This document shows, piece after piece, positions 53,513 through 62,752 of a stretch of 64,000 nucleotides of DNA. How positions within the stretch are numbered: position 1 is the first letter of the stretch; each line of letters starts with the position of its first letter. The position numbers and the translations under genes were made by a program. The stretch is from Thermoplasmata archaeon (lineage in GTDB: Archaea > Thermoplasmatota > Thermoplasmata > UBA10834). The notes beneath the pieces were generated by a model that worked only from the letters and a program-made list of their open reading frames with translations, made no database searches and was not told the DNA's origin. The DNA lies in contig JAOTTD010000007.1 of assembly GCA_029864565.1 (NCBI GenBank), positions 1-64,000 of the forward strand. Reading direction: 5' to 3'.

Positions 53513-55123
53513 ATGAAGTTCATAGTGGTCACGGGGGGTGTTTTATCAGGCCTCGGCAAGGGGATTACTTCTTCCTCGATAGGCTGCGTCCTGAAAGCTA
53601 GGGGCTTGAAGGTCACGGCGATGAAGATTGACCCCTATCTCAACTTCGATGCGGGCACCTTGAACCCGTTCGAGCACGGAGAGGTCTTCGTCCTCGACGA
53701 CGGCAGCGAGGCGGACCTCGACCTCGGCAATTACGAGCGGTTCCTCGATGCGAGCCTTACGCGCGACCATGTGATGACCACGGGGAAGGTTTATGGGAGC
53801 GTCATAGAGAAGGAGCGTGAGGGCAACTTCCTCGGGAAGACCGTCCAGATCATCCCGCACATCACGAACGAGATCAAGTCGATGATGTCCAATGTCGGCA
53901 TGAAGTCCGGAGCGGACGTCGTAATCGTTGAGCTTGGAGGCACGGTGGGGGACATCGAATCCGCACCGTTCCTGGAGGCCATGAGACAGATGCACTCCGA
54001 GATGGGGCATGAGAACTTCATCTTCGTCCACACCACTCTTGTGCCCAGCTTGGGCACGCTTAAGGAGCAGAAGACCAAACCGACCCAGCACTCTGTGAAG
54101 GAGCTGAGGGCGATCGGCATACAGCCCGATGTCATCGTCGCCCGCTCCGAGAGGCCGCTCGACGACGGCGCCCGCAGGAAGATCGCCCTGTTCTGCGACG
54201 TTCCCCTCGAAGCAGTCGTAAGCGCCCCGGACGCGAAGTCGATATACCAGGTGCCAATATTCGTCGAGGAGCAGGGGTTGACGGACTATCTGCTCAAGAG
54301 GATGGCCCTCGAGGTGCCCGATGACGGCCTCGTCAATTGGAACAAGTTCCTGAAGAAAGTGATGGACCCGAAGAAGGAGGTCAAGATACTCCTGGTCGGG
54401 AAGTACATGGACCAATACGATTCATACATGAGCCACTACGAGGCGTTGACACACGCAGGCGCGGAGTTGAACGCCAGGGTGAAGTATCTCAGGATGGAGG
54501 CGGAGGACATAGGCAATGAGGACAGCAGGAGCCTCCTTGGCGAGGCGGACGGCATACTGATACCTGGAGGATTCGGCTCGCGCGGGACCGACGGGAAGAT
54601 GGAGGCGATAAGATACGCGCGCGAGAATGGTGTCCCGTTCCTTGGAGTCTGCCTCGGGTTCCAACTTGCCGTCGTCGAGTTCGCGAGGAACACCCTGAAC
54701 TTCCACGACGCCAACAGCACGGAGTTCGACCCGCACACATCGCACCCTGTCATAGACCTCTTGCCCGAGCAGAAGGACGTGACCAAGAAGGGCGCGACCA
54801 TGCGACTCGGAGCGCAGGAGGTACTCGTGAAGAAGGGGTCGGCCGCGCACAAGCTCTATGGCTCCACCACGATAAGCGAGAGGCATCGTCACAGGTTCGA
54901 GGTCAACCCCCATTACATCGACACTATACAGGATAAGGGGCTGAAGTTCACCGGCAGGTCCCCAGACGGCAAGAAGATGGAGATCGCTGAATTGGAGGGG
55001 CATCCGTATTTCGTCGGTTCGCAGTTCCACCCAGAGTTCAAGTCCAGACCACAGAAGCCAGCCCCGCTGCACTACGGTCTTGTGAAGGCCGCATTGGAGC
55101 GGGCAAAGAGCAAGAAGGGTTGA
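53513..55123 (+). CDS. pyrG: CTP synthase
   Basis: This is a 536-residue two-domain enzyme making CTP from UTP, ATP and glutamine. The synthetase domain opens MKFIVVTGGVLSGLGKGITSSSIG and has KIDPYLNFDAGTLNPFEHGEVFVLDDG. The glutaminase domain has the nucleophile in FLGVCLGFQLA and the His-Glu pair in FHPEFKSRP. Length is standard. A TATA-like TCTTTATG lies about 45 bp before the ATG. It stands alone after the hydrogenase operon and is not obviously linked to it. Confidence 0.98.
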   Translation: MKFIVVTGGVLSGLGKGITSSSIGCVLKARGLKVTAMKIDPYLNFDAGTLNPFEHGEVFVLDDGSEADLDLGNYERFLDASLTRDHVMTTGKVYGSVIEKEREGNFLGKTVQIIPHITNEIKSMMSNVGMKSGADVVIVELGGTVGDIESAPFLEAMRQMHSEMGHENFIFVHTTLVPSLGTLKEQKTKPTQHSVKELRAIGIQPDVIVARSERPLDDGARRKIALFCDVPLEAVVSAPDAKSIYQVPIFVEEQGLTDYLLKRMALEVPDDGLVNWNKFLKKVMDPKKEVKILLVGKYMDQYDSYMSHYEALTHAGAELNARVKYLRMEAEDIGNEDSRSLLGEADGILIPGGFGSRGTDGKMEAIRYARENGVPFLGVCLGFQLAVVEFARNTLNFHDANSTEFDPHTSHPVIDLLPEQKDVTKKGATMRLGAQEVLVKKGSAAHKLYGSTTISERHRHRFEVNPHYIDTIQDKGLKFTGRSPDGKKMEIAELEGHPYFVGSQFHPEFKSRPQKPAPLHYGLVKAALERAKSKKG

Positions 55124-55217
55124 AGCGAAGCTTCTCGACCTTCGCGGCTGCGGCCAATAGCCGTGATCGAAACATGATGATATGAGCGCACGCAGGGGCT
55201 CATGCTTGCGCCCGTTC

Positions 55218-58200
55218 TCACTCAGGCGGCTCCACCCTTGGCAACATTATCTTGAAGACCGACCCTTTCGTGAAGTCGCCTTTCACGCGGTCCTCGACCC
55301 AAATCTTCCCGCCGAACTTGTCTACAAGGGTTCTGACAATGGATAGGCCCAGCCCGAACCCCTTTATGCCGGTCATGCCTGTCGCGAAGCGCTCGAAGAC
55401 CGTCTTCTTCCTGTCGTCGGGTATGCCTCTGCCGCGGTCTGTGACCTTCATCAGCCAATACTCGTTCTCCGATGCGCGCATGCCCGTGATCGACACTTCG
55501 ACTTTGACCCTCTTCGACGAGTCGAACTTGACCGCGTTCGAGATGATGTTCGCAAACATGTCCCTGATCGAGTCGTTTGCCATCATGAAATGCTTCCCGC
55601 TTTGGACGGAGGACTTGACGACCACATCCCTGTCGGAGTTGATTTTCGTCACGACGGAGATCGCCTCGTCAACCGCCTTGCCGATGTCCTGGTGAGTGAA
55701 GCGATTGTCCGACATCGACCTGACCTTGGCGAGCGTCCTCATGTTGTCTATGAGCCTGGCGTTGTTCCTGACCTGAACCAGCGCGCTCTCCGCGTACTTC
55801 CTCTGGTTCTCGTGAAGGCGTTTGTCCTGCAGCAAGAGCTCCAAATAGCCCATGATCCCCTGATTGAAGTTGTTGATGTCGTGTGTCATGAGGTCGTTCA
55901 GCAGAGCGATCTCGTTGACCGCTTCCACCTGATTATCATACAGCTTGGAGTTCACAATCGCGATGGATGCCATCCCCGCCAATATCTCCAGCACCTCGAG
56001 CTGATCCTTCTTGGGCACCTTGTTGTCGAAAGGCTCGTCGACGATCATGTAACCGACCAGACGGTCCGATCGGTCCCTGAGGGCGAACATGAGCAGGTCC
56101 CTTTCGTGCCACGCGTCTGGTGATTCGCGAGGGATGTTCGCCCGCTCCGGATGGGCAAGGAAGTAGAACCTTTCGACCCCGTACTTCTGCCGCTCGAACG
56201 GGAGGTAGTGTGCCGTCTTGCTGGCCCTGAACTCCTCCTCGAAGCCCTCGAGTATAAAGTCGGCTTCGAACACCATCCCCTTCTGCACCCAATGAGGGTA
56301 ACCGGTGGTCGCAAATAGCACGAACTCGCCCCTGTCCGTGTTGTCGAGCAACGAGATCGTCGCCCTCTTGAAGCCGAATGACTCCACCACAGAATCCGTC
56401 ACTCTCTGAAGGACCGCTCCCAATGCATCCATGTACATCACGGACGTGGTGACATCGAGCACCTTCGCCATCTGAGATATCTTCCTCTGAGTGTCCTCCA
56501 GCAGATGCTCTCTTGTCGCGTAGAGCTCGGAGTTCTCGACGGCGACGGCTGCCTGGTTCGCGAACAGCTGGGCGATGTCGCGCTCGACCCCCGTGAACCT
56601 CTTGCTCGCCTCGCGATACATTGTCAGAACGCCTAGGACTCGTTTCCGTCCGTTCAGCGGCACGGCCATGAGTGCCTCGTCTTCGGGATCGTTCTCGGTA
56701 CCGGCAACATACACCGCTCGTTCGTCGACCGCTGTGTTGTTGACTATCTCCGGGATGCCCGTTCGAGCCACGTGGCCGCTTACACCCTCACCCGTCGGGA
56801 ACCGCTCCTGCAACGCCTTGTCAGCGTTCCTGCCGCTTGCCACCACGGGCACCATGAGGTCGTTCTCGTGGTCCACCATGTATATCGTTATGGAATCATA
56901 ACCTACGACCTGGTCGAGCTTCTCAGCGACCAGCTGGTACATGCTGCTGGAATCGATCTCTCGCTGCAAGGACACAGCTGTGTCCAGCAGGATCAGTTGA
57001 GAATGCACCCTCCGGTTGAGGTCGAACAGCAGATCGGCGTTCTCGAGCGCGATCGCCGCATGATCCGCCAAGGACGACAACAGTATGGCGTCGCTCTTGC
57101 TGAAACGCCTGTCGTCGAGGCGGTTGTAAACGCTCACAACCCCTGTCGCGCGGCCCTCGCTTATGAGCGGCGCGGACATCATCGACTGTATGCCCATGGC
57201 GCTCGCGTCCCGCGTGACAGCGTCGGGGTCTGATGGATAATCGTTCACTATCTCGGTCGTCATCCGCTTGAGCACCCTGCCCGTCACTCCCACCTCGACC
57301 GTCTCGCGCAGCTTCTCGAGTGTTCCAATATCCACGTTGTAGAGCGAGACCCACTCCATGATCCCGTTGTCGGGGTTGATGATGCCGACGAGAGCTTTCT
57401 CGGCGTTGAGAAGAGTCGCGGCGTCCCTAGCCACTTGGTCGAGGACGACCTTGGGCTCCAAGCGCATGGATATCTGCTTGCTAATCCTGTCCAGCGCGGA
57501 GAGGGCGTTCTCCCGCTCCTTGAGCTCGCTGAAGGTTCTCGCGTTGATAAGGGCCGTCGAGAGTATGTCCCCCAGCATCTCGAGTACCGTGACATCGTTC
57601 TGGGTGAACGCGTTCCTCTTTTCGCTCTGGATATCGAGAATCCCCAGCAGCTCTCCTCGATACGTCAGCGGCACCGCGATCTCCGATTTCGTCGAGGTGA
57701 CGCTGCCCCTGATGTATCTCGGGTCAGCATCAACGTCGCCCGTAACCAGCGTCTCCAGGAAGTACGCGGAATGGCCGATTATGCCCTCCTTCAGCTTTGG
57801 CCGCAGGTCCTCGGATACGCTTCCGATATCCTTCCCGTACCCCGCCTTGAAGACGATGTCACCGTTGTCCCCGTTCCAGAGCAGAACCATGACGATTGGG
57901 TAGCTGAACCCGTCCGCAATCGCCCGGGAGAACTCCTCCATGAGGTTTTCAGGATCGAGGATCGAAGTGACCGCACGACTGATCTTGTTGATGATTGTAA
58001 GCTGGTTCACCCTGTGTGCCAGCTCGGAGGTCCTTTCCTCCATGCGTTGTTCGAGCTGGGAGCGGTGTCTCTCCATGTCCGCCTTCTCAAGCCGCTCCCG
58101 CGTGACATCCCTGAAGGTCGCCACCATGCCGAGCACCCTGCTGCCTTGGTCACGGACAGGTTTTGCATCGATGTGAACGAAGAAACGCGAGCCGTCCTTC

Positions 58201-58970
58201 CGGGGCCCGGAGACCTCCCCACACCAACCTGTATCTCTCGCAACCCTGAGCACCTCTTTCACGGGAATATCGAGGGCAGCAGAGGCCGATATCTCTTCCA
58301 GTGAGCAGCCGAACACCTCCTGGGGAGACATCCCCATGAGGGAGATGAACGCCTCGTTGGCGTAGACCGACCTGCCGTCGTTGTCGAACAATGCCACCGC
58401 CTCGCTCAGCTGGTCGATCGATGAGGCCAGCCTGCTGACCTGGACCTCGGCGTCGCTGTGTTCCGTGATGTCCCGCACGACAGAGACGAGATACGAGCTT
58501 CCGTTGTCTATCTCGTCGAACCTATTCGCAGTGATCTCAAAGACATTGCCCCGATGCGTGTTCACCATCCGCTTGTGGGGATAATCGATGTCTCCGATGT
58601 CGGATCCGAAGGGACATTCGTTGCATACGTCGGGCGAGGCGAACGGTGATTCGTAGCACTTCTTTCCAGTGACATCGCCGAACTTTTCCCTCATCCGGCG
58701 GTTCATGAAGACGATGACTCTGTCGTCCCTGACGATGCATACCTCGTCCGGCATGACGTCCAGGACTGAAAACCTCGCCTCGAGCGACCTGAACATGCTG
58801 CCGGACAGCGGCTCATCTGGGAGCGGTAGATGGCTCGTGGGTGACACCCTCTTGGGCAGAAGTCCTATACCGCCCGATTGGTGGGCGTTGGCCTTAAACG
58901 TTTCGTGCCAGGCGTTGTTGCTGGGCATAGCGCTGCGCGTGCTATGCCGACATATCCGACTAGTTCTCAC
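55218..58970 (-). CDS. Cytosolic multi-sensor histidine kinase (two PAS, about four GAF, HisKA, HATPase)
   Basis: A protein of up to 1250 residues with no membrane helix. Two PAS domains come first; the first carries a Cys cluster (KKCYESP...CNECPFG) seen in archaeal redox or metal-sensing PAS domains. At least four GAF-like domains follow, with coiled linkers (RSQLEQRMEERTSELAHRVN). The phosphoacceptor helix reads LNDLMTHDINNFNQG. The ATPase has N-box NIISNAVKFD, G1 DRGRGIPDD and G2 GFGLGLSIV. No response regulator lies nearby, so it is an orphan. The start is uncertain: 58970, ATG 58928 (MPSNNAWH) or ATG 58796 (MFRSLEARF). It is divergent from the aIF2-beta gene, with a shared AT-rich promoter at 58992-59002. 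Confidence 0.88.
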   Translation of the reverse strand: MRTSRICRHSTRSAMPSNNAWHETFKANAHQSGGIGLLPKRVSPTSHLPLPDEPLSGSMFRSLEARFSVLDVMPDEVCIVRDDRVIVFMNRRMREKFGDVTGKKCYESPFASPDVCNECPFGSDIGDIDYPHKRMVNTHRGNVFEITANRFDEIDNGSSYLVSVVRDITEHSDAEVQVSRLASSIDQLSEAVALFDNDGRSVYANEAFISLMGMSPQEVFGCSLEEISASAALDIPVKEVLRVARDTGWCGEVSGPRKDGSRFFVHIDAKPVRDQGSRVLGMVATFRDVTRERLEKADMERHRSQLEQRMEERTSELAHRVNQLTIINKISRAVTSILDPENLMEEFSRAIADGFSYPIVMVLLWNGDNGDIVFKAGYGKDIGSVSEDLRPKLKEGIIGHSAYFLETLVTGDVDADPRYIRGSVTSTKSEIAVPLTYRGELLGILDIQSEKRNAFTQNDVTVLEMLGDILSTALINARTFSELKERENALSALDRISKQISMRLEPKVVLDQVARDAATLLNAEKALVGIINPDNGIMEWVSLYNVDIGTLEKLRETVEVGVTGRVLKRMTTEIVNDYPSDPDAVTRDASAMGIQSMMSAPLISEGRATGVVSVYNRLDDRRFSKSDAILLSSLADHAAIALENADLLFDLNRRVHSQLILLDTAVSLQREIDSSSMYQLVAEKLDQVVGYDSITIYMVDHENDLMVPVVASGRNADKALQERFPTGEGVSGHVARTGIPEIVNNTAVDERAVYVAGTENDPEDEALMAVPLNGRKRVLGVLTMYREASKRFTGVERDIAQLFANQAAVAVENSELYATREHLLEDTQRKISQMAKVLDVTTSVMYMDALGAVLQRVTDSVVESFGFKRATISLLDNTDRGEFVLFATTGYPHWVQKGMVFEADFILEGFEEEFRASKTAHYLPFERQKYGVERFYFLAHPERANIPRESPDAWHERDLLMFALRDRSDRLVGYMIVDEPFDNKVPKKDQLEVLEILAGMASIAIVNSKLYDNQVEAVNEIALLNDLMTHDINNFNQGIMGYLELLLQDKRLHENQRKYAESALVQVRNNARLIDNMRTLAKVRSMSDNRFTHQDIGKAVDEAISVVTKINSDRDVVVKSSVQSGKHFMMANDSIRDMFANIISNAVKFDSSKRVKVEVSITGMRASENEYWLMKVTDRGRGIPDDRKKTVFERFATGMTGIKGFGLGLSIVRTLVDKFGGKIWVEDRVKGDFTKGSVFKIMLPRVEPPE

Positions 58971-58991
58971 ACGCCGTCAATCACTACAATA

Positions 58992-59002
58992 GTTTTAATT
59001 AC
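58992..59002. promoter_or_regulatory. Shared AT-rich promoter between the kinase and aIF2-beta genes
   Basis: GTTTTAATTAC lies about 22-32 bp before the aIF2-beta ATG, implying a leaderless message. Its complement could also serve the divergent kinase gene. Confidence 0.55.
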
Positions 59003-59023
59003 GGAATCCTTTATGGTGCCACG

Positions 59024-59650
59024 ATGGCCACGGACGAATCGCTCGATTACGAAGCGCTGCTCGATCGCGCAAAGAAGGACCTGCCTCAGACGCTTGAAGC
59101 GCATGACAGATTCCAGGTTCCAGAGCCAGACGTGATGATCGAGGGCAAGACGACCGTCATACGCAACTTCGGAGCGATTGCCGAGAGCCTCAGGCGCGAG
59201 CCCGATCACCTGTACGGATATCTCCTCAGGGAACTCGGAACGGCCGGCAACCTAGACGGACAGCGAGTCGTGTTCAAGGGCAAGGTCGCGACCGCGCAGA
59301 TCGTGGATAGGATCAAGAGTTATGTCGATGAGTATGTCCTCTGCTCCGAGTGCGACAGGCCCGACACGAAGATCGTCAAGGATGGCAGGGTGCTCATACT
59401 CACGTGCGAGACCTGCGGCGCCCATAGGCCCGTGCATGTCCGCAAGCAGGTGAAACAGGAGGAGGGCAAGGACATCGAGGCCGGGAAGACCTATGACCTC
59501 ATGATCGAGGACATAGGCAAGAAGGGTGATGGAATAGCACGCAAGGGCAAGTACATCATCTACATCCCGGGCAGCGCCAAGGGTACACAGGTAAAGGTCA
59601 AGATAGACAAGGTTTCTGGAAGCATGGCGTTCGGCACGAGGGTCGCCTGA
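59024..59650 (+). CDS. Translation initiation factor aIF2 beta subunit with C-terminal TRAM domain
   Basis: The 208-residue protein combines the aIF2-beta core (YEALLDRAKKDLPQTLEAHDRFQVPEP, then the NFGAIAESLRREPDHLYGYLLRELG fold) with its zinc ribbon CSECDRPDT...CETCGAHRPV. A C-terminal TRAM domain (YDLMIEDIGKKGDGIARKGKYIIYIPG) follows. aIF2 brings initiator tRNA to the small subunit; TRAM is an RNA-binding barrel. Plain aIF2-beta is about 135-140 residues, so the TRAM part is a genuine fusion, which is known in some euryarchaea. The TATA box close to the ATG suggests leaderless expression. Confidence 0.94.
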   Translation: MATDESLDYEALLDRAKKDLPQTLEAHDRFQVPEPDVMIEGKTTVIRNFGAIAESLRREPDHLYGYLLRELGTAGNLDGQRVVFKGKVATAQIVDRIKSYVDEYVLCSECDRPDTKIVKDGRVLILTCETCGAHRPVHVRKQVKQEEGKDIEAGKTYDLMIEDIGKKGDGIARKGKYIIYIPGSAKGTQVKVKIDKVSGSMAFGTRVA

Positions 59651-59656
59651 GGACTC

Positions 59657-60559
59657 CTACACGACGTAGATCTTGCCTCGAAGTGACACGCAAGCCGAGC
59701 CGCCGACATCCACTTTTCTTATCACCGAGCCACGCTTCTCAATCCTGGCCATAATCTTCGAGTGCCTGCCTACCCATGTGCCCTGCTCCACCACCATGCT
59801 CTCCGCATTCTCCCGCGACACGAACTCGTTCTCTACAAGGTACGAGCACAGAGCCCCCGCGGGCATGGCCGACGCAGGGTCCTCATGGTAATCGGGAGTC
59901 ACGGCGATGCACCTTGCATGGACAGTCGAATCGCTGTCGATGACGTTCCAGGAATAGGTGTAGATGGCATTGACCTCGAGCTCGTGCGCGAGAGCCATGA
60001 CCTCGCTCTGCCTCGGCTCCAGGTCCTCGATGGTCTGCAAAGTGCGCACGGGCACCAACAGACAGGGTATGCCCGTGGATGCTCTGCACAGAGGAAATTC
60101 CTCGTGAAACATCTTGTCGGCGCCGATGCCCAGCGCGCTCGCGACCTCCTTTACCTCGTCCACGCGTGAGAACAACGGTCTCTTCTGAGTCATCCATATG
60201 ACTCTTCGTCCATCGGGCCGCAATTCCACCTGGAACGGCAGTATGCCGAGCATGGTCTCGAGCCTGCGCCTGCCACCGGGCGAACTTCCGAAGGCTTCCT
60301 GCTCCGCCAACACCCACAACGACCCGATCGTCGAGTGGCCGCAGATAGGCTCCTCTGAGAGCGGTGTGAAGTACCTTATCTTCGCGTCCGCCTTCCTGGA
60401 CCGTATGATGAAGGCGGTGGATTTCAGGGCCATCTCCGTAGCTATCCGGTGCATCTGCATCTCGTCAAGCTGATCCGCTCCAAGGACGACCGCGGCAGGA
60501 TTGCCCGCCAACGGCTCGTCTGTGAATACGTCTACTTTCAGGGCCTCCAGCTCGAGCAC
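59657..60559 (-). CDS. PhzF-family isomerase-like protein
   Basis: The 300-residue PhzF fold has two related halves: VDVFTDEPLAGNPAAVVLG at the start, FTPLSEEPICGHSTIGS, and YHEDPASAMPAGALCSYL in the second half. In PhzF and most relatives the catalytic glutamate sits in a LSETTF/LSETAF motif. Here the aligned segment reads ALKSTAFI, so the glutamate is replaced by serine, and activity may differ or be lost. The aspartate of EDPAS is kept. The GTG start at 60559 lies just after a TATA-like CCATATACCAAT (60575-60586, minus strand), giving a leaderless message. The substrate is unknown. It converges with aIF2-beta, 6 bp between stops. Confidence 0.82.
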   Translation of the reverse strand: MLELEALKVDVFTDEPLAGNPAAVVLGADQLDEMQMHRIATEMALKSTAFIIRSRKADAKIRYFTPLSEEPICGHSTIGSLWVLAEQEAFGSSPGGRRRLETMLGILPFQVELRPDGRRVIWMTQKRPLFSRVDEVKEVASALGIGADKMFHEEFPLCRASTGIPCLLVPVRTLQTIEDLEPRQSEVMALAHELEVNAIYTYSWNVIDSDSTVHARCIAVTPDYHEDPASAMPAGALCSYLVENEFVSRENAESMVVEQGTWVGRHSKIMARIEKRGSVIRKVDVGGSACVSLRGKIYVV

Positions 60560-60653
60560 GAGACTCGGACCCAGTTATTGGTATATGGAGTTTTGTCCTT
60601 TCTGGCATTCGTTGCGCAAACTATTTCTAAAGCACTTCGGAATAGCGGGACAG

Positions 60654-61580
60654 ATGCAGCAGAGCACCAAAGCCGTCATCATGATGGCGGCACTGTTCAC
60701 GGTAGCCCAGATCGGGGCATTGGTGATGGTGGCCTCCGTACTTGGCGAGGAGTACCAGGCGTTCGAGGATCCCAACGATCCGCTGATACCCGTTTACTAC
60801 CTGATCGCGATACTGTTCTTCACGCTCCTCGTGCTGTACATCATAAAGAAGGGCAAGGAGAACATCGTCCGGATGATCTTCCTCGGGGCGGTGGCGTACA
60901 CGATGTTCATAGTGCTGTGGGCGACAACCTCATCGCTCGGACTCGGTGTGGCGTCGCTGCTTCTGTCGCTGCTTGCGACCGCGGCCCTCACCTACATGTT
61001 GGTCAAGAAGCCGGAATGGCATGTCATAGACGTCACAGGGACCATTGTGGCCATAGGGGTGATTGGCATACTCGGGATATCCCTGCAGATACTGCCGGTC
61101 CTAGTGCTGCTGGTGGCGCTCGCCGTCTACGACGCGGTGTCCGTGTACGGCACGAAGCATATGGTCGCGCTGGCGGACGGCGTGACCCAGATGAAGCTGC
61201 CGATACTGCTCGTCGTCCCCAAGAAGCTCAGCTACTCGTACCTGGACCAGAAGCCCCTCAGGAAGCAGATCGAGGAGGGAGGCGAACGCGAGGCGATGTT
61301 CATGGGACTGGGTGACGTGATAATACCCGGAGTACTGATTTCGTCCGCGTTCTACTGCCTTGCACAGGACGAGATCTTGGGCATCGGAGGGAACCTGCTG
61401 GTGTCCCTCGGAACGCTGGTCGGCGCACTCGTCGGCTTCTCCATCCTGATGACTTTCGTCCTCAAGGGCAACCCGCAGGCGGGCCTGCCGCTACTCAACG
61501 GCGGAGCCATCGCCGGGTATTTCATATCGTATCTGCTTGTGTTCGGCGACCTCTCGATGGGGATAGTCGCTCCTTGGTGA
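60654..61580 (+). CDS. Presenilin-like (A22-type) intramembrane aspartic protease
   Basis: The 308-residue polytopic protein has eight or nine predicted helices. The two catalytic aspartates are in VALAVYDAVSVY (YD motif) and FMGLGDVIIPG (GxGD motif), as in archaeal presenilin homologues. The third conserved PAL motif reads AGLPLLNGGAIAGY, so Pro-Ala has become Ala-Gly. Such proteases cut transmembrane segments, for instance left-over signal peptides. The ATG at 60654 (MQQSTKAVIMMAALF) is preferred to the 51-residue-longer ORF that overlaps the PhzF gene. A metallophosphoesterase gene overlaps its end by 7 bp, making a two-gene unit. Confidence 0.86.
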   Translation: MQQSTKAVIMMAALFTVAQIGALVMVASVLGEEYQAFEDPNDPLIPVYYLIAILFFTLLVLYIIKKGKENIVRMIFLGAVAYTMFIVLWATTSSLGLGVASLLLSLLATAALTYMLVKKPEWHVIDVTGTIVAIGVIGILGISLQILPVLVLLVALAVYDAVSVYGTKHMVALADGVTQMKLPILLVVPKKLSYSYLDQKPLRKQIEEGGEREAMFMGLGDVIIPGVLISSAFYCLAQDEILGIGGNLLVSLGTLVGALVGFSILMTFVLKGNPQAGLPLLNGGAIAGYFISYLLVFGDLSMGIVAPW

Positions 61581-62230
61581 TGAGTATGATGAACGACGTC
61601 AATCTGCTGGTGTGCTCCGATCTGCACGGCTCCAACAAGGCGAAAGAGCTCATCGGGAATGCCCTCGAGGACGACCCGTTCGATGCCGTCATCATTTGCG
61701 GCGATTTCACCACCGATGGCACGACAAAGTACGTGAGAGAGGTGTTGGAAACAGTCAGCCTTCCCCTGCTTGCCGTTCCCGGGAACTGTGACTCCGAGGC
61801 CGTCGTCTGGCTCCTCGAGGAGCATGATAGGAGCGTTCACTCAAAACGGGTCGAGCTGAAGGGCGTGAGGTTCTACGGCTTCGGCGGCGCGCCACCGTCG
61901 CCGTACAGAATGCCCTTCGAGGTCGACGAGAAGATGATCGCGGACAAGCTGCGGGCATCGGCCGTGCGGGGAGGCGTGATGGTGACCCATACACCCGCCT
62001 ACGGCTTCAACGACATGTCCTCGTCAGGACATCACATGGGTTCGTCGGCGATACTGGAGGTTGTCCAGGAGTTCCGCCCTCGCGTTGCCCTGTCCGGACA
62101 CATACACGAATCCAGAGGATCGGAGGTGTCGAAGGGGACGATGTTCGTCAACCCCGGGCCGGCGAAGGAGGGCTACTACGCCAAGGTGAGGGTAGGCAAG
62201 ACCGTCAGGGCGGTCCTATGCAGCATATGA
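61574..62230 (+). CDS. Calcineurin-like metallophosphoesterase
   Basis: The product of about 218 residues has the phosphoesterase metal motifs in order: CSDLHG, ICGDFTTDG, VPGNCDSE (where GNHD is more usual), TPAYGF with TH before it, and SGHIHESRG. Archaeal relatives of this size are uncharacterised phosphodiesterases. It overlaps the presenilin-like gene by 7 bp. The start may be any of several clustered codons (GTG/ATG) within MVMSMMND. Substrate unknown. Confidence 0.88.
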   Translation: MVMSMMNDVNLLVCSDLHGSNKAKELIGNALEDDPFDAVIICGDFTTDGTTKYVREVLETVSLPLLAVPGNCDSEAVVWLLEEHDRSVHSKRVELKGVRFYGFGGAPPSPYRMPFEVDEKMIADKLRASAVRGGVMVTHTPAYGFNDMSSSGHHMGSSAILEVVQEFRPRVALSGHIHESRGSEVSKGTMFVNPGPAKEGYYAKVRVGKTVRAVLCSI

Positions 62231-62254
62231 ACGAGCCGCTCCCATGGGCAACAA

Positions 62255-62265
62255 CGTTTTAATAC
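62255..62265 (+). promoter_or_regulatory. TATA box of the eS8 gene
   Basis: CGTTTTAATAC is 33-43 bp before the eS8 ATG, so the leader is only a few bases long. Confidence 0.6.
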
Positions 62266-62297
62266 CCCTCCCTCTTTCACATCTTCCGAGGCAGTAG

Positions 62298-62687
62298 ATG
62301 GCCATTTGGCAGGGTAGACCCAAGAGGAAGTCTTCAGGCGGAAGGTTGCGCTTGGCCAGGAAGAAGCGCAAGTTCGAGATTGGAAGGGAGAAGCAGTTCA
62401 CCCGTCTCGGAGCGCGCAAGGTCAAGATGTACAGGACGAAGGGCGCGAACAGCAAGGCCCGGCTCCTTCTCGTGGACGCCATAAACGTGGTCGACCCGAA
62501 GACGAACACTGTCAAGAGAACCAAGATCCTCACGGTGAAGACGAACCCGTCCAATCCCAACTTCGTGCAGCGCAACATAATGACGAAGGGCGCGACGGTC
62601 ATGACGGAGTTCGGCGAGGCTGTCATCACCTCGAGATGCGGCCAAGACGGCGTGGCCAACGCCCGGCTCCTGCAACCTGAACAGTAG
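62298..62687 (+). CDS. rps8e: Ribosomal protein eS8 (S8e)
   Basis: The 129-residue basic protein begins MAIWQGRPKRKSSGGRLRLA and has KKRKFEIGREKQFTRLGARK and the C-terminal NPNFVQRNIMTKGAT block typical of archaeal S8e. It is a 30S component shared with eukaryotes but absent from bacteria. Its own TATA box lies upstream. Length is standard. Confidence 0.97.
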   Translation: MAIWQGRPKRKSSGGRLRLARKKRKFEIGREKQFTRLGARKVKMYRTKGANSKARLLLVDAINVVDPKTNTVKRTKILTVKTNPSNPNFVQRNIMTKGATVMTEFGEAVITSRCGQDGVANARLLQPEQ

Positions 62688-62752
62688 CCCGTTATCCTTC
62701 TGTATCTGTCGATGTCCGAGTGGATGCGCCCGCTTTTGCGTCAAGCGGGACA

